A stretch of DNA of 40,306 bases from Lysobacterales bacterium (GCA_028289465.1 JANQPM010000008.1:1-40306); one strand, 5' to 3'. Positions 25,939 through 34,053 are shown, numbered from the stretch's first letter. Notes: a model not told the origin generated them from the sequence alone. A program made the numbers and translations.

Positions 25939-26072
25939 ATACGTTCCATGCGTCAGTTCAGGTACGGGGTTTTATGGATTGTTGGTTGATGCTCCGCTGG
26001 CGTTCAGGATACTTGTCAGCTCTGTGGTCCGCAAGTACCATGGCGCCCTGTTTTTGTCATCTGCGAGGATAG

Positions 26073-26951
26073 ATGTTTCACGGCAGCATTGTCGCGCTGG
26101 TAAGCCCGATGACCGACAGCCTGGAGCTTGATCTGCAGGCTGTCGATCGGCTGGTGGGTTTTCATTTGTCCAACGGCACTGCCGCACTGGTGATCGGCGG
26201 CACCACGGGCGAATCGGCCGCACTCAAAGACACAGAACCCGAACGCCTGCTTGACCAAGTGATCGAGCGGGTTGACGGCCGGATTCCGGTGATCGCCGGT
26301 TCCGGCAGTCCGTCGACGGAGAAAACGCTTCGGCAGACCCGGCGGGCGGCAGAACTGGGCGCCGATGCCGCGCTTATCGTCACGCCTTACTATAACCGTC
26401 CGACCCAGGAAGGCCTGTACCGCCACTACCGGCTGCTGGCCGAAGCCGTCGATATTCCACAGATTCTATACAACGTGCCGGCTCGTACCGGCGTTGACCT
26501 GTTGCCGAAGACAGTGGCCAGACTGGCACCGCTGGACAATATTGTCGCGATCAAAGAAGCGGTGGCCGACCCGGCCCGTGTTGCGGAACTCCTGGTATCC
26601 TGCGGTGACCAATTGACCGTGCTTTCAGGTGATGACGGCAGCGCCTGCGACAGCATGCTCAATGGCGCGCAAGGCGTGATCAGCGTTGCCGCCAATGTGG
26701 CGCCGCAGGCGCTGAGCCGCTTATGCGAGATGGCAGCCGCAGGGTCCGCAGAACAGGCGCGCCGTCTCAACGACCGGCTCAACGTGCTTTACGATGCCCT
26801 TTCGGTTCAGGTGAACCCGATACCGGTAAAGTGGGCGCTTAAGAAAATGGGTATGATTGGCGATGGTATTCGGTTGCCGCTGGTGCCTTTGCAAGAAACC
26901 TATCACAGGCAGGTGGAATTGGCGCTCGCCGACCTGCCACTATTGGACTGA
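26073..26951 (+). CDS. dapA: 4-hydroxy-tetrahydrodipicolinate synthase
   Basis: 292 residues, the same as E. coli DapA. Schiff-base Lys161 is in AIKEAVAD and Tyr133 in YNVPARTG, both at the E. coli numbers, with the pyruvate-binding GGTTGES near the N-terminus. It condenses pyruvate with aspartate semialdehyde, the first lysine/diaminopimelate-specific step. GAGGA lies close (3 nt) to the ATG. It is followed by bamC after four bases, the conserved dapA-bamC pairing. Confidence 0.96.
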   Translation: MFHGSIVALVSPMTDSLELDLQAVDRLVGFHLSNGTAALVIGGTTGESAALKDTEPERLLDQVIERVDGRIPVIAGSGSPSTEKTLRQTRRAAELGADAALIVTPYYNRPTQEGLYRHYRLLAEAVDIPQILYNVPARTGVDLLPKTVARLAPLDNIVAIKEAVADPARVAELLVSCGDQLTVLSGDDGSACDSMLNGAQGVISVAANVAPQALSRLCEMAAAGSAEQARRLNDRLNVLYDALSVQVNPIPVKWALKKMGMIGDGIRLPLVPLQETYHRQVELALADLPLLD

Positions 26952-26955
26952 AGAT

Positions 26956-27603
26956 ATGACGACTCATAAGTTCCTATTCGCCAGCCGGATTGTGGTACCG
27001 GCGATAGCGGCACTGTTGCTTTGCAGCGGCTGTGGCCTGTTCGGGAAAAAAGACAAGCAACCGGTTTATGCCGGCAGCCATGAGGTTGAGCCATTGCAGG
27101 TTCCGGAAGATCTGGACCCGCCGCGCACCGACACCGCACTGACCATTGCAATGGACGATATTCCGGCGTTGTCAGAAGCGCCTTCCGACGTCCGGCCACC
27201 GCTGACGCTGGGTGGAACCCGTGCCGAGAACGCGAACGCCGCGATCAGGTATGGCGCTAAGGGTATCTATCTGGAAGTCAAAGACAGCCTGGAAAGCACC
27301 TGGCGACGCCTGGGAATTACAATCGAGCGAAGCGGCATGCAGTTGAACGGCCGTGACCAGACGGCTGGTGAATACCGCTTCGACTACCATCACCATCAGG
27401 AGCAGCAGCGCAAGAACGGATTTTTCAGCCGTCTGTTATTCTGGCGCCGCAATGACGGCGAGGACTATTCGGGCAGCTATCAGGCCAAGCTTGAGGCAGA
27501 CGGCGAGCTGACCCGGGTGTACCTCAATCACGTCACCGGCCAGGCCGTTGAAGACGATGCGGCCGAGACGATTTTAACCGTTTTCCTGAATCGTCTGGGT
27601 TGA
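26956..27603 (+). CDS. bamC: Outer-membrane assembly lipoprotein BamC (short form)
   Basis: 215 residues from ATG 26956, with a lipoprotein signal ending LLLCSGC and a likely lipidated Cys in SGCGLF. After an extended linker with YAGSHEVEPLQVPEDLDPP, the DUF-like BamC pattern, one helix-grip domain is visible (about 95-215; YLEVKDSLESTWRRLGITIE). E. coli BamC has 344 residues and two such domains, so this copy appears to lack the second; it ends at a normal stop with no sign of decay. It belongs to the BAM complex that inserts outer-membrane barrels. The call rests on the N-terminal pattern and the dapA linkage. Confidence 0.85.
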   Translation: MTTHKFLFASRIVVPAIAALLLCSGCGLFGKKDKQPVYAGSHEVEPLQVPEDLDPPRTDTALTIAMDDIPALSEAPSDVRPPLTLGGTRAENANAAIRYGAKGIYLEVKDSLESTWRRLGITIERSGMQLNGRDQTAGEYRFDYHHHQEQQRKNGFFSRLLFWRRNDGEDYSGSYQAKLEADGELTRVYLNHVTGQAVEDDAAETILTVFLNRLG

Positions 27604-27645
27604 TTACAGTCCGTTATTCGGTCGCTACGCAGCAGCGCCCTGGAG

Positions 27646-27665
27646 CCGCAGGCGCGAGACTCCTT
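27646..27665. repeat. Dispersed short GC-rich element, copy B (internally deleted)
   Basis: GCCGCAGGCGCGAGACTCCT joins the left end of copy A (GCCGCAGGC) directly to the right end of copy C (GGCGCGAGAC-CCTT), as if the middle had been lost between two GGC triplets. It lies between bamC and fdxA. Confidence 0.5.
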
Positions 27666-27709
27666 TAGCCGGCGAATGTTGCCAAACGCAGCCCGCAGCC
27701 GGTTTCCGC

Positions 27710-28033
27710 TCAGCGCTCCAGCAGCGGTAATTTATCCGGTTTGCCGTCCCATTCCTGAGCATCGGCCGGCGGTTCGCCCATTTCGGTAATGACCGGCCAC
27801 TCGCGGGACAGCTCGGCGTTCAGTGCGAGAAAATGTTCCTGGTCGGGCGGCAGATCATCGTCCGGGTAAATCGCCTCTGCCGGGCACTCGGGTTCGCAGA
27901 GTGTGCAGTCAATGCATTCTTCGGGATCGATGACCAGAAAATTGGGTCCTTCATGGAAGCAGTCTACCGGGCAGACTTCCACGCAGTCGGTATATTTGCA
28001 TTTGATGCAATTTTCAGTAACAACAAAGGTCAT
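27710..28033 (-). CDS. fdxA: 7Fe ferredoxin FdxA ([3Fe-4S][4Fe-4S])
   Basis: 107 residues, nearly identical in pattern to Azotobacter ferredoxin I. The N-terminal half has [18 protein letters not shown], and the second cluster motif is [16 protein letters not shown]. The cysteine spacing fits one [3Fe-4S] and one [4Fe-4S] cluster. A C-terminal extension of about 45 residues (to [10 protein letters not shown]) is typical of this type. It is a low-potential electron carrier in the cytoplasm, often linked to oxidative-stress responses; its partner is not visible here. It is divergent from pcnB. Confidence 0.95.
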   Translation of the reverse strand: MTFVVTENCIKCKYTDCVEVCPVDCFHEGPNFLVIDPEECIDCTLCEPECPAEAIYPDDDLPPDQEHFLALNAELSREWPVITEMGEPPADAQEWDGKPDKLPLLER

Positions 28034-28149
28034 TTGATTCTCGATCCGGCTCGAATGTTTATTCGGTTACTACGACTTGCCCAGTATGTCCGCTGAGGCT
28101 GAATGCCTGTTCAGAAAACCTCGGAAGATGCCGTGATAACCGGGTAGCC

Positions 28150-28218
28150 ATGGTAAACTACTGCTTCTTCGCAGTTCAACCCGGTTTGGGTTTCATCGTC
28201 CGTCAAATAGGCGGCTAA
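28150..28218 (+). other. Possible 22-codon leader ORF upstream of pcnB
   Basis: An ATG at 28150 opens 22 codons (MVNYCFFAVQ...) in the same frame as pcnB and closes at TAA, immediately followed by TAG (28216-28221). The pcnB ribosome-site candidate overlaps this TAG. It could be a leader peptide coupling pcnB translation, or chance; no strong ribosome site precedes it. Confidence 0.25.
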
Positions 28219-28223
28219 TAGGG
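28219..28223 (+). promoter_or_regulatory. pcnB: Candidate ribosome-binding site for pcnB
   Basis: TAGGG seven bases before the ATC codon at 28231. It is the only purine-rich site in the short interval between the tandem stops and the start of conserved PcnB sequence, so it points to a non-AUG start. Confidence 0.45.
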
Positions 28224-28230
28224 TAGTCTT

Positions 28231-29517
28231 ATCACCGATTTACTGACCATTCCTGCCGACCGGCATCAAATCGATCGGCGTCTGATCAACCGCCATGCGA
28301 TCAATGTTGCCCGCCGCCTTCAGCGCAAGGGCTATCAGGCATTTATCGTCGGCGGCGGTGTGCGTGATTTGCTGCTGGGCAAGCACCCGAAAGACTTCGA
28401 TATTGCCACCTCGGCAACGCCTGAAGAGGTTAAGGCGCAGTTCAGAAACTGTCGGCTGATCGGTCGCCGGTTCCGGCTGGCTCACGTTTATTTCGGCAGC
28501 GAGTTGATCGAAGTTGCCACCTTTCGCGGCCAGCGCGACGACACCGGCCAGCGCTTGCACCGGGAAAACGGCCGGATTGTCAGAGACAATGTCTGGGGTA
28601 CGGTCGAAGAAGATGCGGTTCGCCGCGACTTCACGATTAATGCACTGTTCCTCGATCCCGACGACTGGTCTATTCGGGACTATGTCGGGGGTTATCAGGA
28701 CCTCAGGCAGCGTCGGCTGCGGCTGATCGGCGATGCTGAAGATCGCTACCGGGAAGACCCGGTCCGAATGCTGCGGGCGGCCCGCTTTGTTGCGAAACTG
28801 GGTCTCGATCTCGACCAGCAGGCCCGGTCGCCGCTGTTTGATCTGGGTGGTCTGTTACATGACGTGCCGCCGGCGCGGCTGTTCGAGGAAGTCAACAAAC
28901 TGTTTTTGACTGGCCACGCGCTGACCAGTTTTCAATGCCTGCAGCAGTTCGGCCTGATGCGTCATCTGTTTCCGGTGCTTGCGGTTCAACCGGACGAGGT
29001 ACAGGTTGTCGAAACGCCGCTGCTGACACAAGCGCTGACCAACACCGATCAACGCATTGCCGATACGCAGCCGGTGACCCCGGCCTTTCTGTATGCGGCA
29101 CTGCTGTGGGAGCCGGTCAGGCAGCGGGCGCTGGAATATGCCGAGCGCGGCTATTCCTACCACGATGCGCTGGCGGTCGCTGGCGATCAGGTCATCAGCG
29201 AACAATTGCGCACCGTTGCCATTCCCAGGCGTTTTAGTACCATGACGCGGCAGATATGGGTGATGCAGCCCCGTTTTCGGCGTCGCATCGGTCGCCGGGC
29301 CGAGCGGCTGCTGTTTGAGCGGCGCTTTCGGGCCGCGTATGACTTCCTGCTGCTGCGCGATCTGCAGGAACCGGATTTGAAAGCACTGGTCAAGTGGTGG
29401 ACCCATATTCAAACCTTGCCCGCGCAGGAGCAGCATGCAGCACTGTATCCGCGGCAGTCCAAACACAAGGCACCGTACCGACGCGGACGGCGCCGGCGCA
29501 GTAAGCCGGAATCCTAA
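28231..29517 (+). CDS. pcnB: Poly(A) polymerase I, no canonical start codon
   Basis: About 428 residues. The nucleotidyltransferase head has AFIVGGGVRDLLLGKHPKDFDIAT with catalytic D-F-D, RNCRLIGRRFRLAHVYF, and DAVRRDFTINALF. The tail is basic (RRGRRRRSKPES). It adds poly(A) tails that speed RNA decay. The in-frame region between tandem stops (28216-28221) and the conserved GGG-VRD motif has no ATG, GTG or TTG; the first GTG (28360) lies inside that motif and cannot be the start. Homology with E. coli begins around TIPADRHQIDRR (28246 on). I place the start at ATC 28231 because of the TAGGG spacing; CTG 28243 and ATT 28249 are alternatives. E. coli pcnB is known to start at AUU. A folK-panB-panC run follows. 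Confidence 0.9.
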   Translation: MTDLLTIPADRHQIDRRLINRHAINVARRLQRKGYQAFIVGGGVRDLLLGKHPKDFDIATSATPEEVKAQFRNCRLIGRRFRLAHVYFGSELIEVATFRGQRDDTGQRLHRENGRIVRDNVWGTVEEDAVRRDFTINALFLDPDDWSIRDYVGGYQDLRQRRLRLIGDAEDRYREDPVRMLRAARFVAKLGLDLDQQARSPLFDLGGLLHDVPPARLFEEVNKLFLTGHALTSFQCLQQFGLMRHLFPVLAVQPDEVQVVETPLLTQALTNTDQRIADTQPVTPAFLYAALLWEPVRQRALEYAERGYSYHDALAVAGDQVISEQLRTVAIPRRFSTMTRQIWVMQPRFRRRIGRRAERLLFERRFRAAYDFLLLRDLQEPDLKALVKWWTHIQTLPAQEQHAALYPRQSKHKAPYRRGRRRRSKPES

Positions 29518-29537
29518 GCGGTAGTGACGGCCAGCGC

Positions 29538-30098
29538 ATGAAAGCAGCGTTCCTCGGCCTCGGCAGCAATCTGGGCAACGGCCCGCAACAAATTCGACAG
29601 GCCGTTGCGCTGCTGGATGCATTTTGCCCGGTGCAGCGTGTATCGACCCTGTATCGCAGCCCGCCGTGGGGGCGCCGTGAGCAGCCGCCGTTCATCAATG
29701 CGGTGGCCAAAGTAACCACCGAGCTATCGGCCGAGCGCCTGTTGCAGGTTTTGCTCGATATAGAGCACACTCTGGGCCGGCGGCGTACCAGTGAGCGCTG
29801 GGCGCCGCGCCCGATTGATCTTGATCTGTTGCTGTTCGGCCGGGACCTGATATCGAAACCACATTTGGTAGTACCGCATCCGTGGATGCACTGCAGGGCC
29901 TTTGTGCTGGTGCCGTTGCTGGAACTGGAACCGGATATCGACATACCTGGGCTTGGCCGTGCGGCCGATTGCCTCGCCCGGCTGGATCGGGACGAGGTAT
30001 CCATGGTGCAGCCCTGCGGTGCAATGGCCAGCAGTGTAATTGACTGTGAAGATGTTGAGTCTATTGTTAAGCATGCCAGGAGCGATAGCGATGAATGA
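29538..30098 (+). CDS. folK: 2-amino-4-hydroxy-6-hydroxymethyldihydropteridine pyrophosphokinase
   Basis: 186 residues. It has the family opening FLGLGSNLGN, YRSPPWG, QPPFINAV, and the ATP/Mg loop RRTSERWAPRPIDLDLLLFG with the paired Asp of the RPIDLDLLL signature, then PHPWMHCRAFVLVPLLEL. It transfers pyrophosphate from ATP to the pterin in folate synthesis. It starts 20 bp after pcnB and its end overlaps panB by 8 bp. The C-terminal 40 residues run past the usual end and double as the panB leader. Confidence 0.95.
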   Translation: MKAAFLGLGSNLGNGPQQIRQAVALLDAFCPVQRVSTLYRSPPWGRREQPPFINAVAKVTTELSAERLLQVLLDIEHTLGRRRTSERWAPRPIDLDLLLFGRDLISKPHLVVPHPWMHCRAFVLVPLLELEPDIDIPGLGRAADCLARLDRDEVSMVQPCGAMASSVIDCEDVESIVKHARSDSDE

Positions 30099-30897
30099 CA
30101 CAGCGCCAGTAACCCTGCATCGCCTGCAGGCGATGAAAACGGCCGGTGAGAAGATCGCGATGATCACCGCTTACGATTTCACATTCGCCCGTCTGGTCGA
30201 TCAGGCCGGCGCGGATATCGTGTTGGTGGGCGACACACTGGGAATGGTGATTCAGGGGCATTCGTCAACGCTGCCGGTGGACGTGGCCGATGTGGTCTAC
30301 CACAGCCGGGCTGTCAAGCGTGGCCTGGAGCGTGCGTGGCTGCTGGCGGATATGCCGTTTCTGGCCGATCACAACAACGCATCGGCGGCGCAAGCAGCCT
30401 GGCAGTTGCTGGGCCCGGGTGGCGCCCAGATGATCAAGATCGAGGGCGCCGGGCCGATGGTGGAGACCGTTGAATATCTCTCGCAGCGGGGCGTTTCCGT
30501 CTGCGGCCACCTCGGCCTGACGCCGCAATCCGTGCACCGCCTCGGCGGGTTTAAGGTTCAGGGGCGCAAACCCGCCGCTGCCGACAGGATACTGGCCGAT
30601 GCACAGCAACTGGAAGCCGCCGGTGCGCAGTTGCTGGTACTCGAAGCGGTTCCCAACGATTTGGCCGGTAGCGTCACCGAGGCTCTGGAGATACCGGTGG
30701 TTGGCATCGGTGCCGGCCCGCATTGCGACGGCCAGGTGCTGGTGCTGCAGGATTTGCTCGGCATGAGCGATGGGCCGAGCCCGAAATTCGTACGTAATTT
30801 CATGCCGGGCAGCGATTCGATTCTGGCGGCCATTCAGGCCTATGTTGCGGCGGTCAAGTCCGGCGAATACCCGAGTCCCGAATTTACCTATGGCTGA
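30091..30897 (+). CDS. panB: 3-methyl-2-oxobutanoate hydroxymethyltransferase
   Basis: 268 residues from ATG 30091, fixed by AGGAG (30078-30082) eight bases upstream. The further upstream ATG-like starts lie within folK and have no such site. It has ITAYDFTFARL, LVGDTLGMVIQGH with metal-binding Asp, MIKIEGAG and VCGHLGLTPQSVHRLGGF, matching E. coli PanB throughout. It makes ketopantoate in pantothenate/CoA synthesis. It overlaps folK by 8 bp (ATGAATGA) and panC by 8 bp, so the three are translationally coupled. Confidence 0.96.
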   Translation: MNDTAPVTLHRLQAMKTAGEKIAMITAYDFTFARLVDQAGADIVLVGDTLGMVIQGHSSTLPVDVADVVYHSRAVKRGLERAWLLADMPFLADHNNASAAQAAWQLLGPGGAQMIKIEGAGPMVETVEYLSQRGVSVCGHLGLTPQSVHRLGGFKVQGRKPAAADRILADAQQLEAAGAQLLVLEAVPNDLAGSVTEALEIPVVGIGAGPHCDGQVLVLQDLLGMSDGPSPKFVRNFMPGSDSILAAIQAYVAAVKSGEYPSPEFTYG

Positions 30898-31747
30898 CAG
30901 GCCGATCCTGCTGCATGAGCTGGATGCGCTGCGCAAGCAGATCGGTGCCTGGCGGTCCGCCGGTGAAAGCATCGGTCTGGTTCCGACCATGGGCAATCTG
31001 CATTCCGGGCACATCTCGCTGCTGAAAATACTGGCCCCACGGGTCGATCGGCTGGTCGCCAGCGTATTTGTGAACCCGACACAGTTTGCTGCCGGCGAGG
31101 ATTATGAGCAGTATCCGCGTACCCTGGAGCAGGACGCGGCTGCACTGCGCCGGGCCGGCTGCAGTCTGCTGTTTGCCCCGAGCGTTGATGTCATGTACCC
31201 AGCCGGAACCGAGCAAGCGACCTCGCTTATCGCTGCGCCCGATCTGGTTCAGACGCTCTGCGGTATCAGCCGGCCGGGCCATTTCGACGGTGTGGTAACC
31301 GTCGTGGCCCGGTTGTTCAATATGGTGCTGCCCGATCGCGCAGTCTTTGGCGAAAAGGATTATCAGCAGTTGCTGGTCATTCGGCGAATGGTTTCGGATC
31401 TGGCATTTCAGGTCACGATTGACGCAGCGCCGACCGTACGCGAAGCCGATGGCCTCGCGATGAGTTCCCGCAACCGCTATCTGAACGCCGACCAGCGCCG
31501 CCGGGCGCCGGCGATCTACCGGGCGCTGTGTCGCATCGTGACCGAGATTCGAGCGGGGCAAGACGATTTCGCCGAACTGGAAGCGCTTGCAGCCGGGCAG
31601 ATTCGAGATGCGGGCCTGCAACCGGAATACGTCGCGATCAGGCGGTCGGTGGATTTGCGTCAGCCACGAGTCGGCGACAATGATTTACGCGTTTTGGCTG
31701 CGGCGCGCGCGGGCAATGCACGGCTGATCGATAATCTGGCGGTCTGA
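30890..31747 (+). CDS. panC: Pantothenate synthetase
   Basis: 285 residues from ATG 30890, which overlaps the panB stop. The nucleotidyl-transferase HIGH motif is in VPTMGNLHSGHISLL, FVNPTQF is the family signature, and FGEKDYQQLLVIRRMV and MSSRNRYL are the KMSKS-like region. It joins pantoate and beta-alanine with ATP. The panD gene for beta-alanine is not in the window. It is the last gene of pcnB-folK-panB-panC. Confidence 0.96.
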   Translation: MADRPILLHELDALRKQIGAWRSAGESIGLVPTMGNLHSGHISLLKILAPRVDRLVASVFVNPTQFAAGEDYEQYPRTLEQDAAALRRAGCSLLFAPSVDVMYPAGTEQATSLIAAPDLVQTLCGISRPGHFDGVVTVVARLFNMVLPDRAVFGEKDYQQLLVIRRMVSDLAFQVTIDAAPTVREADGLAMSSRNRYLNADQRRRAPAIYRALCRIVTEIRAGQDDFAELEALAAGQIRDAGLQPEYVAIRRSVDLRQPRVGDNDLRVLAAARAGNARLIDNLAV

Positions 31748-31782
31748 GTTGTTACGGTCGGTAACCGCGGCCTTGCCGGCAT

Positions 31783-31803
31783 GGCCGAAGGTGTTGGCTT
31801 TTT
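31783..31803 (+). terminator. Weak intrinsic terminator after panC
   Basis: Five-pair stem GCCGA (31783-31787) with TTGGC (31793-31797, one G-U pair), a five-base loop, then six T. A plausible end of the panBC transcript, about 50 nt after the panC stop, but the stem is short. Confidence 0.35.
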
Positions 31804-31935
31804 GCTTACAGTAGTGGTATTATTACCACCAACCTTGGCAAAACTACAACGTTATGACAAGGTCGCAGGGCGCGAAAGACGGGTACATCACTCCAAAAGC
31901 CTACCTCTCCTCACTTTGAGGAGAGGTTTTTTTTT
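31804..31935 (+). ncRNA. Candidate small structured RNA of unknown class
   Basis: About 130 nt with three hairpins: GTGGTA/TACCAC (31814-31819 with 31824-31829), ACCTTG/CAAGGT (31832-31837 with 31858-31863, 20-nt loop), and the strong terminal hairpin (31904-31926) with nine T. No protein is encoded and no good promoter was found, so it could instead be the panC 3' untranslated region. I compared it by eye with the GEMM c-di-GMP riboswitch and found no convincing match. Confidence 0.35.
31904..31935 (+). terminator. Strong intrinsic terminator
   Basis: Perfect ten-pair stem CCTCTCCTCA (31904-31913) with TGAGGAGAGG (31917-31926), three-base loop CTT, followed by nine T (31927-31935). It is the strongest terminator in the window, 157 nt beyond panC. 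Confidence 0.92.
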
Positions 31936-32104
31936 GTGCATTCAAAAATCCGTCCGGCGGGCGCTTAACGTCGCCAGCAGACCCGGTGAAGAACGTTTTG
32001 ACACGGCGGCGGCAGCCGGTTTTGGCGCTTTGACGGTAAATCCTAAATCGTTGTTGGCAACTGGTCAGCGACCGGCACCGGCAATGATCAATGCGGAGCA
32101 TTAT

Positions 32105-32175
32105 TCGCCTCTACGTATAAAAAATTGTTAATATTCAATATATTAATATATTTTTTTAGAAAATTTCTTACCTTT
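32105..32175 (+). promoter_or_regulatory. AT-rich island, possible pgi promoter region
   Basis: About 70 bp almost entirely A/T, unlike the surrounding sequence. It contains TTGTTA (32125-32130) and TATATT (32147-32152) separated by 16 bp, a plausible sigma-70 promoter. The pgi ATG is about 265 bp further on, implying a long leader. Confidence 0.35.
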
Positions 32176-32424
32176 TTCATTGCTTCCTGAAAAGTCTGTT
32201 CAAGGCTATGGTCAGGGGTCGAAGGCGGGCCAGGCATTCATGGGTTTAGAATACGGCACCGGTTACGTGGCTGATTGGTGAGGCCGGCGTCAACGACTCG
32301 ATAGCATCATCGGCCGGAAAGACGGAAAATAGGCATGCCGGCGTGCTAATCAGATCAATCGGTCAATTCAATCGGAATGGGTCAGCGCGTCGGCAAACGG
32401 TGAATTTTTGCAGGGATCAGGATT

Positions 32425-34053
32425 ATGGGCTCTACCAGTTCCGCGGAATCAATTTGGCAGTTGTTGCACAAATACAACAACTCGCCCGGCATTCAATCCC
32501 GAAGCATTCAGTCCTTGTTTGCTGGCAACCCCGGGCGTTTTCGGGAATTTTCTATCAGTCGCGACGGTTTGTTGCTGGATTTTTCCAAGACGCATATCGA
32601 CGCCCGAATACGCGAAGCCCTGCTCGATTTGGCACAAATGTCCGGGTTGCCGAATGCCATCAACGCGTTATTTGCCGGTGAGAAGGTCAACTGGACCGAA
32701 AACCGTGCGGCGCTGCACTGGGCGGCGAGAGCCCGGCGGCCGGTGTCGGCCCTGAACGCGGAAGATAACGCGCAGCTCGAGCGGCAGGAACGACGCCTGG
32801 CAGACTTCAGCGCGTCGCTGCGGCAGGGCCGCCTGGGGTCGATAGACGGAATTACCGATATCATTCACCTGGGTATCGGCGGTTCCAGCCTCGGCCCGAA
32901 AATGGTTATCGAAGCGCTTGGCAGCAATCCGGTCGGCAACGTGCCGAATATTCACTTTCTGGCCAGCGCCGATGGTCATGCCGTTCAGCGTCTGCTGTCA
33001 CGCCTTCAGGCCGACCAAACCGCGCTGCTGGTCGTCTCGAAAAGCTTTGCCACCCGCGAAACCCGATTGAACACCGGGCGCATACTCGCCTGGATGACCG
33101 AGGCCGGTATCGAGGCACCGATACAGCGGGTGCTGGCCATCACGGCCAACCCGGCGCGGGCGTGGGATTTCGGTATTCCGGATAAGCGCATCTTGACCTT
33201 TGGCAGCGAGATCGGGGGGCGCTATTCGCTCTGGTCAAGCGCCGGTCTGCCGATCGCCATTGCGCTGGGCCTGGAGCAGTTTCAGATATTACGAGCCGGC
33301 GCACGCGCGATGGACGAACATTTTGCGACCGCCGATCTGCCACAGAACCAGCCGGTGATGCTGGCACTGGCCGGTATCTGGCAGCGCAATATCCGCGCAG
33401 CCGTCAGTGCGGCGGTGTTCGGCTACGACAGCCGTCTGCGCGACTTTTCGGACTGGCTGCAGCAACTGGATATGGAATCCAACGGCAAGAGTATTGGACA
33501 GAACGGCCGGCCGGTAACCCAGGCCACATCCGCTGCGTTATTCGGCGGCTGCGGGACCGAAGCGCAGCATGCGGTGTTCCAGATGCTGCATCAGGGAACC
33601 GACGGCGTCGCCGTGGACTTCATCGGCGTGCTGCAAGCCGATCACGACTACCCGGAGCACCACCGCTTTCAACTGGCTAATCTGCTGGCACAGTCGAATG
33701 CGCTGGCATTCGGTCGCGATGCCGATGCAACCCGGCGGTTTCTAAGCCAGAGCGGGCTTTCCATGCAAGACATCGAAGCGCAGATTCCGCATCGTATCTT
33801 TCACGGCAACCGGCCCAGCGTGACCGTGTTGTTGGATCGTCTGGACGCCTATCATCTGGGTCAGCTGCTGGCGCTGTACGAGCATAAGATCTTTGCTCAG
33901 GGCGTGATCTGGAATATCAATCCGTTCGATCAATGGGGTGTGGAGTTCGGCAAGACCCTGGCCGGCGAACTGGAGACTGTCCTGTTGGGCGACGCGGAGA
34001 CCGGCGCGGAAGACGATCTGACCCGGTACGTGGCCGATCGCATTAAGACCTGA
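32425..34053 (+). CDS. pgi: Glucose-6-phosphate isomerase
   Basis: 542 residues, usual for bacterial Pgi (E. coli 549). It has IHLGIGGSSLGPKMV (substrate phosphate loop), VSKSFATRETRLNT, GGRYSLWSSAGLPIAI (family signature 1), the QLDMESNGKSIGQNG stretch with catalytic Glu, and NPFDQWGVEFGKTLA (signature 2 with catalytic Lys). It interconverts glucose-6-phosphate and fructose-6-phosphate. The ATG follows a weak GGGAT/AGGA site. It stands alone and is convergent with the YjgR-like gene. Confidence 0.97.
   Translation: MGSTSSAESIWQLLHKYNNSPGIQSRSIQSLFAGNPGRFREFSISRDGLLLDFSKTHIDARIREALLDLAQMSGLPNAINALFAGEKVNWTENRAALHWAARARRPVSALNAEDNAQLERQERRLADFSASLRQGRLGSIDGITDIIHLGIGGSSLGPKMVIEALGSNPVGNVPNIHFLASADGHAVQRLLSRLQADQTALLVVSKSFATRETRLNTGRILAWMTEAGIEAPIQRVLAITANPARAWDFGIPDKRILTFGSEIGGRYSLWSSAGLPIAIALGLEQFQILRAGARAMDEHFATADLPQNQPVMLALAGIWQRNIRAAVSAAVFGYDSRLRDFSDWLQQLDMESNGKSIGQNGRPVTQATSAALFGGCGTEAQHAVFQMLHQGTDGVAVDFIGVLQADHDYPEHHRFQLANLLAQSNALAFGRDADATRRFLSQSGLSMQDIEAQIPHRIFHGNRPSVTVLLDRLDAYHLGQLLALYEHKIFAQGVIWNINPFDQWGVEFGKTLAGELETVLLGDAETGAEDDLTRYVADRIKT

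Larger units (their letters stand above)
31748..32424. other. 677-bp gene-free region between panC and pgi
   Basis: Contains, in order, a weak terminator-like hairpin (31783-31803), a possible structured RNA ending in a strong terminator (31804-31935), an AT-rich island (about 32105-32175), and a 250-nt leader before pgi. A 116-codon open frame (31781-32131) runs straight through the strong terminator and has no recognisable features, so I do not call it a gene. No tRNA is visible. Confidence 0.6.

Noticed and set aside
28360..29517. pcnB starting at GTG 28360
   Set aside because: The codon is inside the conserved GGG-VRD nucleotidyltransferase motif, so this start would remove part of the active site.
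31830..31900. GEMM-type c-di-GMP riboswitch
   Set aside because: A GGCAAAAC stretch and GAAAG loop look superficially similar, but the conserved GACGCAAAGC segment and the second stem are not present.
31781..32131. 116-codon plus-strand open frame after panC
   Set aside because: It reads through a ten-pair stem terminator with nine T and has no family resemblance.
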